This document shows positions 26,034 to 35,129 of a stretch of 64,000 nt of DNA, one piece after another. The stretch covers positions 62,001-126,000 of the forward strand of contig JADJYC010000007.1 in assembly GCA_016719925.1 (NCBI GenBank), read 5' to 3'. Below the pieces are notes generated by a model. The model made no database searches. It was not told the DNA's origin and saw only the letters and a list, made by a program, of their open reading frames with translations. A program made the translations under genes and the position numbers. Each line of letters starts with the position of its first letter. The first letter of the stretch is position 1. The DNA comes from Crocinitomicaceae bacterium (lineage in GTDB: Bacteria > Bacteroidota > Bacteroidia > Flavobacteriales_D > Crocinitomicaceae).

Positions 26034-27110
26034 ATGGCAGAACAACTTAAACATATGTTTTCTCCTGACTTTGTGAATTCACTTGGTTCAGAAATTAAAA
26101 GACATCATAAATTATTTGACTCTAAAAAATTTGCATCAGACATTCTCAATAAAGAATGGAGTAATAAAGAATTGAAAGAAAGAATGCACCATGTTACCAG
26201 AATGATGCACAAACACATACCTGAAAAATTTGAAAAACAAATTGATATTTTAAGTGCCATTGCACCCAAATTCACCGGATTTACCGGAACAGTTTTTCCG
26301 AATTTTATAGAACATTTTGGAACAAACCACACGAATCTTTCAATGGAAACGCTGAAATATTACACCCGTTTTTCAACCAGTGAATTTGCAGTCAGACCTT
26401 TTTTGAAAAAAGATCCTGAATTAATACACCTATTTTATAAATGGGCGGAGGACAAAAATTTTCATGTGAGACGATTAGCAAGTGAAGGTTGTCGTCCGCT
26501 TTTACCCTGGGCAATGAAACTGGATCATTTTGTAAATCATCCGGATTTAATTCTTCCGATTCTGGAAAAACTAAAAAATGACAAAGAAGATTATGTTTAC
26601 AGAAGTGTAGCTAATAATCTGAATGATATTTCAAAAAATCATCCTGATCTGGTTTTGAAATTAGGTAGACAATGGACCGGAAAATCAGAAACTACTGACT
26701 GGGTTCTGAAACATGCATTAAGGACCTTATTAAAAAAGGGAAATCCTGAAGCACTGAAAATATTTGGATTTTCTGAGAACAAAAAAATAGAATTAATATC
26801 CGCAGACCTTGAAAATAAATCGCTGAAAATTGGTCAGGCAACCCAACTCAAATTCTCTCTTAAAAACACAGGTAAGGAAGACAATGCCAGAGTTGAGTAC
26901 AAGGTGCATTATCTCAAAAAAAACGGATCCTACACACAAAAAGTTTTTCAGGTAAGTGAGAAGAAAATCAAATCAAAAGAATTGATAGAATTCGATAAAA
27001 AAATTGACTTCAAAGATTTATCCACCAGAAAACATTATTCCGGCACTCACTTTGTTGAAATAATAATTAACGGAATTTCAAAAACAAAACTAAAACTGGA
27101 ATTAAAATAG
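26034..27110 (+). CDS. DNA alkylation repair protein, AlkC-like HEAT-repeat glycosylase
   Basis: 358 residues. Residues 1-245 are helical HEAT-like repeats with the family block FYKWAEDKNFHVRRLASEG followed by CRPLLPWA, and VYRSVANNLNDISK. These occur in the ALK superfamily of alkyl-base DNA glycosylases, which excise positively charged methylated bases without base flipping. Residues about 250-358 form a beta-rich Ig-like module (ATQLKFSLKNTGKEDNARVE), which points to AlkC rather than AlkD. It sits 2 bases behind ispE, and its last 9 bases overlap the end of the convergent glycosyltransferase gene. The function is assigned by family resemblance only. Confidence 0.82.
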   Translation: MAEQLKHMFSPDFVNSLGSEIKRHHKLFDSKKFASDILNKEWSNKELKERMHHVTRMMHKHIPEKFEKQIDILSAIAPKFTGFTGTVFPNFIEHFGTNHTNLSMETLKYYTRFSTSEFAVRPFLKKDPELIHLFYKWAEDKNFHVRRLASEGCRPLLPWAMKLDHFVNHPDLILPILEKLKNDKEDYVYRSVANNLNDISKNHPDLVLKLGRQWTGKSETTDWVLKHALRTLLKKGNPEALKIFGFSENKKIELISADLENKSLKIGQATQLKFSLKNTGKEDNARVEYKVHYLKKNGSYTQKVFQVSEKKIKSKELIEFDKKIDFKDLSTRKHYSGTHFVEIIINGISKTKLKLELK

Positions 27111-28088
27111 CCAGATATTTTTTCCGAATTCAAAACCTCTTGAAAGCAAAAACTGTGAAATTTCACCTTGTGTCTTTTTATCTGCAGGCCAGTTGGTGAG
27201 AATGGTTTTGAAAGAGTTATTTATAAAGGTTACGTTCTTAAACTTACCTTGCACCATATCTGCATTAAACTCAAAAATTTCTATCGGAATATTTCTCTCT
27301 TCGAAAATGGAATGAACTAATTTTCCTTTCTGATTATAACCGATGAGCTGCACATTTTCTTTGTCTTGAATTTCACGATTGATAAAGTGATTTGTTTTCA
27401 GTTCAAAGAAAGATTTTTGCTGATAGACTTCAGAATTTCTGGAAGTCCTTGCGGGATGTTCTCTCCAAAGATGTGTAATTTCATTAATTGACTTGAATTC
27501 ATATCCGGCATCATACCACTTCAAAACAAGATCATAATCTTCAGGATAATTGAGATCAGACAACGATATGTCATTTTCAAAACAGGAGCGGTGGACCATC
27601 CAGTTAGGAGAAGCTATAACACATTCCCGGTAAATATTTTCACCGAATTTATTTTTATCTGCTATTTCATTGAGCCAATCTTCATATCTCAAAAATCCTT
27701 CAGAAACAGGCTGACGCGAAAAATATTTCACTTTTCCTGTTGCAACAGTTTTTGGATTTTGATTTACACAATTATAAAGAAGTTTCAACTTATTTTCAGG
27801 CATTATATCATCTGCATCCATGCGGGTAATGTACTTACCCTTTGATTGACTGAAAGCCATCGAAAATGCAGGAATAATTCCTTTTTGATAGTTGTGATTC
27901 AACTTGATTCTTTTATCACGTCTTGCATATTCTGAAATCAACTCAACAGATATATCTTCTGAGAAATCATTTATGATAATCAGCTCCCAATCGGAAATTG
28001 TTTGTGAAAGAACAGAATCAATAGTTTCACAGATGAATTCCTGTGCGTTACAAACAGGCATTAGAACTGAAATTAGAGGTTGAGTCAT
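27102..28088 (-). CDS. Glycosyltransferase family 2
   Basis: 328 residues counted from the ATG at 28088. The GT-A fold starts with PLISVLMPVCNAQEFICETI, has IIINDFSED, and the metal-binding DxD-type motif RMDADDIM. The acceptor-side region holds NYPEDYDLVLKWYDAG and LWREHPARTSR. It transfers a sugar from a nucleotide-sugar, probably to a cell-surface glycan, and there is no membrane helix. The longer reading from 28109 adds residues that fit the family poorly. It stands alone, convergent with the AlkC-like gene and divergent from the haloperoxidase-like gene. Confidence 0.88.
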   Translation of the reverse strand: MTQPLISVLMPVCNAQEFICETIDSVLSQTISDWELIIINDFSEDISVELISEYARRDKRIKLNHNYQKGIIPAFSMAFSQSKGKYITRMDADDIMPENKLKLLYNCVNQNPKTVATGKVKYFSRQPVSEGFLRYEDWLNEIADKNKFGENIYRECVIASPNWMVHRSCFENDISLSDLNYPEDYDLVLKWYDAGYEFKSINEITHLWREHPARTSRNSEVYQQKSFFELKTNHFINREIQDKENVQLIGYNQKGKLVHSIFEERNIPIEIFEFNADMVQGKFKNVTFINNSFKTILTNWPADKKTQGEISQFLLSRGFEFGKNIWLF

Positions 28089-28162
28089 GCTATTGTAAAT
28101 TCTTCTCAATTATTACTGCCGGTGTTAGCAGAGTATAAATATATTTACTTAAAATTTGGTTT

Positions 28163-29656
28163 ATGAATTATTGCATCAAATCGTGGTTTCTGTTTTTAAC
28201 TGCCGGGTTAATATTTAATTCCTGTAACAATCACCCTTCAGAATCTGAAGATTCAAAAACAGATACAACTGCAGTTTCAGAACCCTCAGGAGAAAATAAT
28301 CTGGCTTATAAATGGGGCAAATTAGCTCTTGCAGCTACTGCAAACGATACAGAGCGATTCAGACCCAGACCAACGGTTACAAGCAGATATCTGGCGCTCA
28401 CTTTCATTGCCATTTTTGATGCCTGGTCTGCTTATGATGAGAACGCAATTCCTGTTTATATGCTAGGAGTAGAAAAACGACCGTCAGATGAACAAACTCT
28501 TTCAAACAAAGAAATAGCAATTTCTTATGCAGCGTTTTATGCATTGAATGAATTTTTCTATTCCGATTCGCTGATGTTTGATCAATTTATGGACAGCCTG
28601 GGATTTGATTCTGAACTTTTATCAGATGATCTTTCAACTCCTGAAGGAATTGGTTATAAAGCTGCTCATGATGTTATTGAAGCAAGAAAGAATGATGGTT
28701 CAAATCAGTATGGAGAACATCCTGGCGCACCTACGCCATTTGGTGATTACACACATTATCAGCCGGTAAATACTCCTGATAAACATGTGACCCTTGGACG
28801 CTGGCAGCCAAAATATTTTGCAGATGGCAATGGAGGAAAATTTGCTCCATCGTGTCTTACCCCGTATTGGGGCAATGTGAAACCTATTTCGCTCGACTCT
28901 TCATCACAATTCAGATCGCCGGCTCCGCCAGCTCTGGGTTCAGACCAACTCTTGAAAGAACTTCAGGAGGTGATTGACCTTCAGGCAAACTTAACTTTAG
29001 AACAAAAAGCACTTGTTGAATTTATGAGGGACGGACCAAAATCAGTTCAGCAAACCGGTCACTGGCTGATTTTTGCTCAAGACGTTTCAAGAAGAGATAA
29101 TCATACACTCGATCAGGATGTGAAAATGTATTTTTTAGTTACGATGGCGGCGATGGATGCATTCATCGCATGTTGGGAAACCAAAATGTATTATGATTAT
29201 GCCAGACCTTATACATTGATTCATCATTATTACAAAGGAAAAGACATTCAGGCCTGGGGCGGACCAAATCAGGGAACGATAACAATGAAAGGGGAAAACT
29301 GGATTCCGTATTCACCTGAAACTTTTGTTTGTCCTCCTTTTCCAAGTTACATCTCCGGACACTCAACTGTGAGCGGAGCTTGTTCAAAGGTCCTTGAATT
29401 GTATACAGGAAGTGATCATTTTGGAGAATCCATAAGGCTTTTGCCAGGAGCAATGACAGAGCCCGGCATTACTAATGATTCAATAACACTTGAACTTACT
29501 ACCTTTTCAGAAACAGCGAATATGGCCGGAAGATCCAGAGTGCTTGGGGGCTACCATATTGAATGTGAAAATCAGGAAGCTCTTGCAATGGGTAGAAAAA
29601 TCGGACAGAAAGTCTGGGAAAAATACCTGTATCATATTGGATCTGGTTTAAATTAA
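28163..29656 (+). CDS. Vanadium-dependent haloperoxidase-like (PAP2 superfamily) lipoprotein
   Basis: 497 residues with a lipobox IFNSC (Cys at about residue 21) followed by an acidic linker. The C-terminal half carries the vanadate or phosphate pocket of the haloperoxidase/PAP2 fold: Lys341 and Arg348 in KMYYDYARPY, the acid-base His400 in PSYISGHS, and Arg459 and His465 in SRVLGGYHIE. The Lys-Arg spacing of 7 and the Arg-His spacing of 6 equal those in fungal vanadium chloroperoxidase. The protein may oxidise halides with peroxide or act as an acid phosphatase, and the sequence alone does not decide. It is probably tethered to the outer membrane. Confidence 0.85.
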   Translation: MNYCIKSWFLFLTAGLIFNSCNNHPSESEDSKTDTTAVSEPSGENNLAYKWGKLALAATANDTERFRPRPTVTSRYLALTFIAIFDAWSAYDENAIPVYMLGVEKRPSDEQTLSNKEIAISYAAFYALNEFFYSDSLMFDQFMDSLGFDSELLSDDLSTPEGIGYKAAHDVIEARKNDGSNQYGEHPGAPTPFGDYTHYQPVNTPDKHVTLGRWQPKYFADGNGGKFAPSCLTPYWGNVKPISLDSSSQFRSPAPPALGSDQLLKELQEVIDLQANLTLEQKALVEFMRDGPKSVQQTGHWLIFAQDVSRRDNHTLDQDVKMYFLVTMAAMDAFIACWETKMYYDYARPYTLIHHYYKGKDIQAWGGPNQGTITMKGENWIPYSPETFVCPPFPSYISGHSTVSGACSKVLELYTGSDHFGESIRLLPGAMTEPGITNDSITLELTTFSETANMAGRSRVLGGYHIECENQEALAMGRKIGQKVWEKYLYHIGSGLN

Positions 29657-29846
29657 CCGGAGTATTTAACCACCGGTAATTCAGTTATTTCTGATCACTT
29701 TGTTTCTCAAAAAAACATAGTCGATCAACATATTCAAAATAAATTATTTAAAAAAGCAATCCTTTTTATCAGTTCCTCCGTATATTAGTTCAACCCTACC
29801 TGATAATTTCATTAATTCCATTTACCGAACAATTTAATTTTCGCCT

Positions 29847-32800
29847 ATGAAAAAATGGTTTACTACACTCTGTCTGATCAGTACTTTTCAAATTTCTTTC
29901 GGACAAGATGATGCCGCTATGGCCGCACCACTCGGGACAATAATGGCGCCTGCAACAGGTTGCGCATTAACAAACAGTGAAGCAGTTACAATACGAATTT
30001 TCAATTCCGGACCAGGTACAATTAATGCTCCATTTGATGTATCATTTAATATCACCGGACCAATTAACTCTTCTGCGACAGAAACGGTTCTGGTTGGTTC
30101 AATTCCAATGAACAGTACATTAACTTATACATTCACCGCAACGGCAGATTTAAGTACAGCAGGAGTTTATACTATGGACGCAACAGTGACAGTTGCAGGA
30201 GATCCAAATGCTACAAATGATACCTATACCGGATATTCTATTACAAATAATGCGGCTTCTAATGGCGGTACAGCTAATGGTAGTACAAATGTTTGTTATA
30301 ATTCAAATAGTGGAAATATCAATCTCACCGGTAACGTAGGTAATGTATTAAATTGGGAATACTCAGATGACGGAGGGATTACTTGGATTAATATTTCAAA
30401 TACAAGTACGAGCCAATCATATAGTAACTTGACTTCGAATACTTCGTTCAGAGCTAATATTCAAAATAGTACGTGCCCAGTATCAACCTCAAGCACTGCA
30501 AATATTACAATTGATCCGGTATCAGTTGGCGGCTCAACCTCAGGAGGCACATCCCCTGCATGCACCGGTATTAATTCGGGTACAATTACACTTTCGGGTC
30601 ACACTGGAAGCGTCACTCATTGGGAATATTCTACTGATGGAGGAGTGACTTGGACTGTAGTTGCCAATACGACAACGACATACAATTACACCAACCTCAC
30701 CACTAGCACAAGATTCAGAGCTTCTGTAAAAAGTGGAGCTTGCACTCCAACCTATTCAGGCCAGCGCTTGATAACTATTCACCAAAATACTGTAGGTGGC
30801 AATGTTAATCCCAACCCCACAGTTTGTTCAGGGTCAAATGCGGGTGTTTTAGGTCTAACAGGTCATACGGGAAGTGTCATTAAGTGGCAAACTTCAACAA
30901 ACGGAGGCGTAACTTGGTCGGACATAGTTAACCTTACACCTTCTCAATCATACTTGAATCTTACCCTAACATCACAATACCGGGTAGTTGTACAAAATGG
31001 GGTTTGTCCTTCAACAAATTCCTCTATCGCAACCGTGACTGTAGTTCCCAACACAGTTCCTGGAACACTTTCAAGTTCGGCTACAATCTGCGAAGGAGTA
31101 AATAATGATACTCTTGTGCTGTCAGGATTCACTGGTACTATTTTAGATTGGGAAAACTCTATTGACGGTGGTGCGACTTGGACCTCTATGTCATATAGCA
31201 ATGATAGTCTAGAATACACCAATATTTTGGCTCCAACTAGTTATCGTGTTGCTGTTCAATCTGCATCATGCGCAATATTATATTCGACCATTGCAACACT
31301 TACAACTGATGCTACTTCTATTGGTGGAACTATTTCTTCAAATGCTACAGAATGTGCATCCGGTAATTCCGGGATAGTTAATTTATCTGGTCAGACCGGT
31401 ACACCTTCCAGTTGGGAATCTTCAACAGACGGTGGTTTAACTTGGTCTACCATTGCTAATACAAGCACTAGCCAATCTTATTTAAATTTACTTGATACCA
31501 CTTTATATCGTGCAGTAGTTCAAAACGGAACATGTGCATCATCCTATTCTGATACGGTTACTATTTCAGTTGATCCGGTTACAGCTGGGGGCACAATAAA
31601 TTCCAATACAACTGTTTGTGCTGGAAATAATTCCGGGACACTCACACTCACAGGTGAAACTGGAAGCGTACTAAATTGGGAATCTTCTGCTGACGGCGGA
31701 TTTACCTGGGTTGGTATTGCTAACACAACAACTTCTCAGGGGTATTTGAATATTGCAACAAACACACTTTATCGCGCAGTAGTTCAAAGCGGGATATGCC
31801 CAAGCACACAATCTGGAATTGTAACTCTCACGGTTGACCAGGCCGCAAGCGCAGGCAACATTCTTGGTGCAACTACAGTTTGTGAAGGAACAAATTCTGG
31901 TTCTCTGACATTGGTAGGAACAAGCGGATCTATCATGGATTGGGAAACTTCAACGGATGGCGGTACTACCTGGGCACCTGTTGGCAATACTACTGTCATT
32001 GAAAACTTCACTAACTTAATTGCAACAACTGATTACCGTGCTATTGCGGTGAATGGGGTTTGTCCGAATGACACGTCTGCAACTGCAACCATCACTGTTG
32101 ATGCTTTAACTATTGGAGGTGCAGTATCAACAGACTCTATTGTTTGTGAACTGGCCAATTCAGATATTCTTTCTTTAGCAGGTCATACAGGAAGTGTGTT
32201 GAACTGGGAAATGTCAACTGACGGCGGAAGTACATGGATAACATTAGGAAATACAACGACATTTCAAAATTATCTAAATCTGAATACAACTACTTCTTAC
32301 CGGGCTGTGGTAAAAAATGGAGTTTGCGCATCTGCCGCTTCGACACCGGCAACAATATCGGTAAATCCTGCAACGGTAGCTGGTGCAGTAACCAGCAGCG
32401 CAACAGTTTGTGAAGGTTTGAATTTTGGAGTACTTACTTTGGCTGGTCATACGGGACTTATTCTGGACTGGGAATCATCAGATGATTACGGAGCTACCTG
32501 GACAAGCTTATCAAACTCAACCATTAATCAAACCTATACCAATTTAACTGATACAACCTGGTATCGTGCGATAATACAAAACGGAATTTGTCCGCAGGAT
32601 ACTTCTTCAGAAGCATTCATTAATCTTTATCCTGCACCGGTTGCTGACTTTGTTCAGGACACAATTTGTACCGGAAACGCGCTGAACTTTGTAAACAACT
32701 CAACTTCATCTACAGGATTTATCACATTACATTCATGGGATTTTGGTGATGGAAATACATCCACTCTGACAAATCCAGGGCATACTTACAGTGCAGCAGG

Positions 32801-33614
32801 TTCTTACAGTGCAAGCTTGTTTGTTATGAATAATTTCGGATGTTCAGATACAGCAACTCATTTGATGCAAGTTGATGCATCTCCTATTGCCACCCTTGCT
32901 GCAGGTTCTTCAACTACTTTCTGTGAAGGTGACTCTGTACAGATTGGTGCAATACTGGATCCAAATTATACATACATGTGGAATGTTGGTTCAGTAAGTA
33001 ATTCAATAACTGTGGACAGCGCATACATGTATTTAATTACAGTCACTGATATAACAAATAACTGTACTGCGCAAGACTCAATCGAAGTAATAGTATTTGC
33101 TGCACCAGTTGCTGATGCAGGATTAGATACCAGTGTTGCTCTTGGATATTCAACAGTACTGACCGGATCAGGCGGAACAAGTTTTACCTGGCTTCCTATA
33201 ACCGGACTGGACAATCCTTTCAATCCAAATCCATCTGCATCACCCGTGACAACAACCGTTTATACTTTGACGGTGACTGATGACAACGGATGTACTGCAT
33301 CAGACAGTGTAACTGTTTCAATCAGTGATGAAGTGATTATTCAGGTTTATGATATTATCACCCCGAATGGAGATAATTTTAATGATGTATTCTTCATAAA
33401 TAACATTGATAATTTCTCTAACGCTGTTACAATCTATAACCGATACGGACAGGAAGTTTTCAGTACGACCGATTACAACAACGGTACAAATAACTGGGAC
33501 GGAACAAGAAATGGCGACAATGTTGCAGACGGAGCTTATTATTATGTAATTGAAATTGTGTCAACAGGTGACGTATTCAAAGGAACAGTAAACGTTGTAA
33601 GATCAGCTAAATAA
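29847..33614 (+). CDS. Repeat-rich adhesin-like T9SS client (type B C-terminal domain)
   Basis: 1255 residues with a signal peptide (TFQISFGQ). After an N-terminal domain (about 20-139) come nine tandem repeats of about 88 residues (140-930). Each contains a TVC-type Cys, SGTLTLTG, a WExSTDGGxTW core and YRAVVQNGxCP. A PKD domain (WDFGDGNTSTLTNPGHTYS), another Ig-like domain and a gliding-motility-type C-terminal domain (TPNGDNFNDVFFI, YNRYGQEVF, DGAYYYVI) follow. The latter is a type B T9SS signal. It is predicted to be a surface adhesin. The PorP/SprF-like gene starts 11 bases downstream, matching the SprB-SprF pairing, so that protein probably helps its export. Confidence 0.92.
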   Translation: MKKWFTTLCLISTFQISFGQDDAAMAAPLGTIMAPATGCALTNSEAVTIRIFNSGPGTINAPFDVSFNITGPINSSATETVLVGSIPMNSTLTYTFTATADLSTAGVYTMDATVTVAGDPNATNDTYTGYSITNNAASNGGTANGSTNVCYNSNSGNINLTGNVGNVLNWEYSDDGGITWINISNTSTSQSYSNLTSNTSFRANIQNSTCPVSTSSTANITIDPVSVGGSTSGGTSPACTGINSGTITLSGHTGSVTHWEYSTDGGVTWTVVANTTTTYNYTNLTTSTRFRASVKSGACTPTYSGQRLITIHQNTVGGNVNPNPTVCSGSNAGVLGLTGHTGSVIKWQTSTNGGVTWSDIVNLTPSQSYLNLTLTSQYRVVVQNGVCPSTNSSIATVTVVPNTVPGTLSSSATICEGVNNDTLVLSGFTGTILDWENSIDGGATWTSMSYSNDSLEYTNILAPTSYRVAVQSASCAILYSTIATLTTDATSIGGTISSNATECASGNSGIVNLSGQTGTPSSWESSTDGGLTWSTIANTSTSQSYLNLLDTTLYRAVVQNGTCASSYSDTVTISVDPVTAGGTINSNTTVCAGNNSGTLTLTGETGSVLNWESSADGGFTWVGIANTTTSQGYLNIATNTLYRAVVQSGICPSTQSGIVTLTVDQAASAGNILGATTVCEGTNSGSLTLVGTSGSIMDWETSTDGGTTWAPVGNTTVIENFTNLIATTDYRAIAVNGVCPNDTSATATITVDALTIGGAVSTDSIVCELANSDILSLAGHTGSVLNWEMSTDGGSTWITLGNTTTFQNYLNLNTTTSYRAVVKNGVCASAASTPATISVNPATVAGAVTSSATVCEGLNFGVLTLAGHTGLILDWESSDDYGATWTSLSNSTINQTYTNLTDTTWYRAIIQNGICPQDTSSEAFINLYPAPVADFVQDTICTGNALNFVNNSTSSTGFITLHSWDFGDGNTSTLTNPGHTYSAAGSYSASLFVMNNFGCSDTATHLMQVDASPIATLAAGSSTTFCEGDSVQIGAILDPNYTYMWNVGSVSNSITVDSAYMYLITVTDITNNCTAQDSIEVIVFAAPVADAGLDTSVALGYSTVLTGSGGTSFTWLPITGLDNPFNPNPSASPVTTTVYTLTVTDDNGCTASDSVTVSISDEVIIQVYDIITPNGDNFNDVFFINNIDNFSNAVTIYNRYGQEVFSTTDYNNGTNNWDGTRNGDNVADGAYYYVIEIVSTGDVFKGTVNVVRSAK
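30264..32638 (+). repeat. Nine tandem ~264-bp (88-residue) coding repeats
   Basis: Each unit begins with a Gly-Gly or Ala-Gly pair and carries two Cys per unit (likely a disulfide), a WExSTDGGxTW core and an exit strand ending in TVxPxTV. Units 3, 5, 6 and 8 are the most alike. The set is diverged enough that it should not collapse in assembly. Confidence 0.88.
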
Positions 33615-33625
33615 AATTAAGAACT

Positions 33626-35007
33626 ATGAAAAAGTATTTAATAACAACAGGTTTGGCAATGCTTGCAATTGTTTCTGCAAAAGCACAGCAATTGCCTTTG
33701 TTCAGCCAATATTATTATAACAGATTTATTTATAATCCGGCGTTTACCGGTGTTGAATCACAATCAAGTGTTTATCTTATTCACCATTCACAATGGAAAG
33801 ATATTCCTGGATCACCCGTGACTTATGCATTGACTGTTGACGGACCCGTGGCAAAAATAAAATTGGTTTAGGGTTAAGTTTATTCAATGATCAAGCCGGT
33901 ATATTTAACAGAAGTGGCTTGTACTCTTCTTACTCTTATCGGTTTGCACTGGCAACAGATCATGATCTGACACTTGGTTTATCTGCTGGTGTGATTGACA
34001 ACAAGGTTGACTTTTCAAATGCAGAAGCAAAAGATGTAAACGATCCTTTACTATATGGACAAATGCAGCGCAAGGTAACAGTTGATGCGAATTTTGGAAT
34101 TGCCTATATGTGGAAAGATCTGAATGTTGGTATCAGTGTTCCCCAGCTTCTTGGCAACAAAATCAACTACAACGAAACCAATACAAATGTTTACACTACT
34201 TTGAAGAGACATTTGATTGCAAGTGTTTCATATGATCTTACTTTGAGTGAATCAGCTGAAATTGATTTTTATCCGTCTGTGATGATGAGATATGTAAAGG
34301 GAGCACCTGTTCAGTTTGATATCAATGCAAACTTTTCATGGAAAGATATATTGAGAGCTGGTATTTCTTACCGCTTTGATTATGCAATCGGATTCAATAT
34401 CGGTGCCAAACTGAATAAAAATCTGATTGCCGGATATACCTATGAATATGTATACACAAATCTAAACAGTTACTCTGGTGGCGGACATGAAGTCATGCTC
34501 GGATTTACTTTTGGCGGAAACAGCGGCGGACTGAGTGACGAAGATCTTAATTCTTTAAATGACCGTATTGATCAGGCAGAAGCTACAAACGACAGTCTTG
34601 CAAATGAGCTGAATAAAAAAGATGCTGAACATGATGCTGAAATTGAAAAACTCAATGAAGAAATTGAAATTCTGAAACTGGAAACTGAAACCGGAATGAA
34701 CGGGATTCCTAACGGGAATCAGGATAATTCAGAGGTTAGAGTTGAGAATGCTGCAGATTTTGAAGATGAGAACGGAGTTACATTACCTACCGGATTCTAT
34801 GTTGTAATGGGTGCATTTAAAAACAAAGACAATGCCTTCAACCTGAAAAAATCATTTGCCGGTAAATATCCTGCAGCGGTAATTTACAAGCGCGGTGAAT
34901 TATACTATGTCAATGTGTTCTATACACAAAATGAAGCGTCTGCTTTAACATTTGCAGAAGAAAGACGAAAAGAACAACCCGATGTCTGGGTTTTTCAATT
35001 AAAATAA
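33626..35007 (+). CDS. PorP/SprF-family T9SS membrane protein with coiled coil and SPOR-like tail (frameshift)
   Basis: Signal peptide (IVSAKAQQ), then the PorP/SprF signature (LPLFSQYYYNRFIYNPAFTG) and an outer-membrane barrel to about residue 295. A coiled coil with EIEKLNEEIEIL and a C-terminal SPOR-like domain (FYVVMGAFKNKDNAFNLKKS) follow. As written the frame stops at 33871. One extra A in the A5 run 33853-33857 gives GPVAKNKIGLGLSLFNDQ and a 460-residue protein. SprF-type proteins are needed to export their neighbouring SprB-type adhesin, which fits the gene 11 bases upstream. The SPOR-like tail suggests contact with peptidoglycan. A terminator follows at 35017. Confidence 0.88.
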
Positions 35008-35016
35008 TTCTTAAAG

Positions 35017-35043
35017 CTCCCCACTCAAGGGGAGTTTTTTTTT
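35017..35043 (+). terminator. Rho-independent terminator behind the adhesin-PorP operon
   Basis: CTCCCC pairs with GGGGAG around a 6-base loop (ACTCAA), followed by nine T. It starts 10 bases after the PorP/SprF stop. Confidence 0.92.
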
Positions 35044-35129
35044 GTCCATCCTTCATTCAATCCGTTGAAATCAAAGCAAAAATCGATTAACCAAAAGTTT
35101 CATTAATTTTAGCTCTCTAAGAAAAGCCT

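Noticed and set aside
29657..29700. ACCGG/CCGGT hairpin behind the haloperoxidase-like gene
   Set aside because: The 5-bp stem has a 14-base loop and no T-run, so it was not called a terminator.
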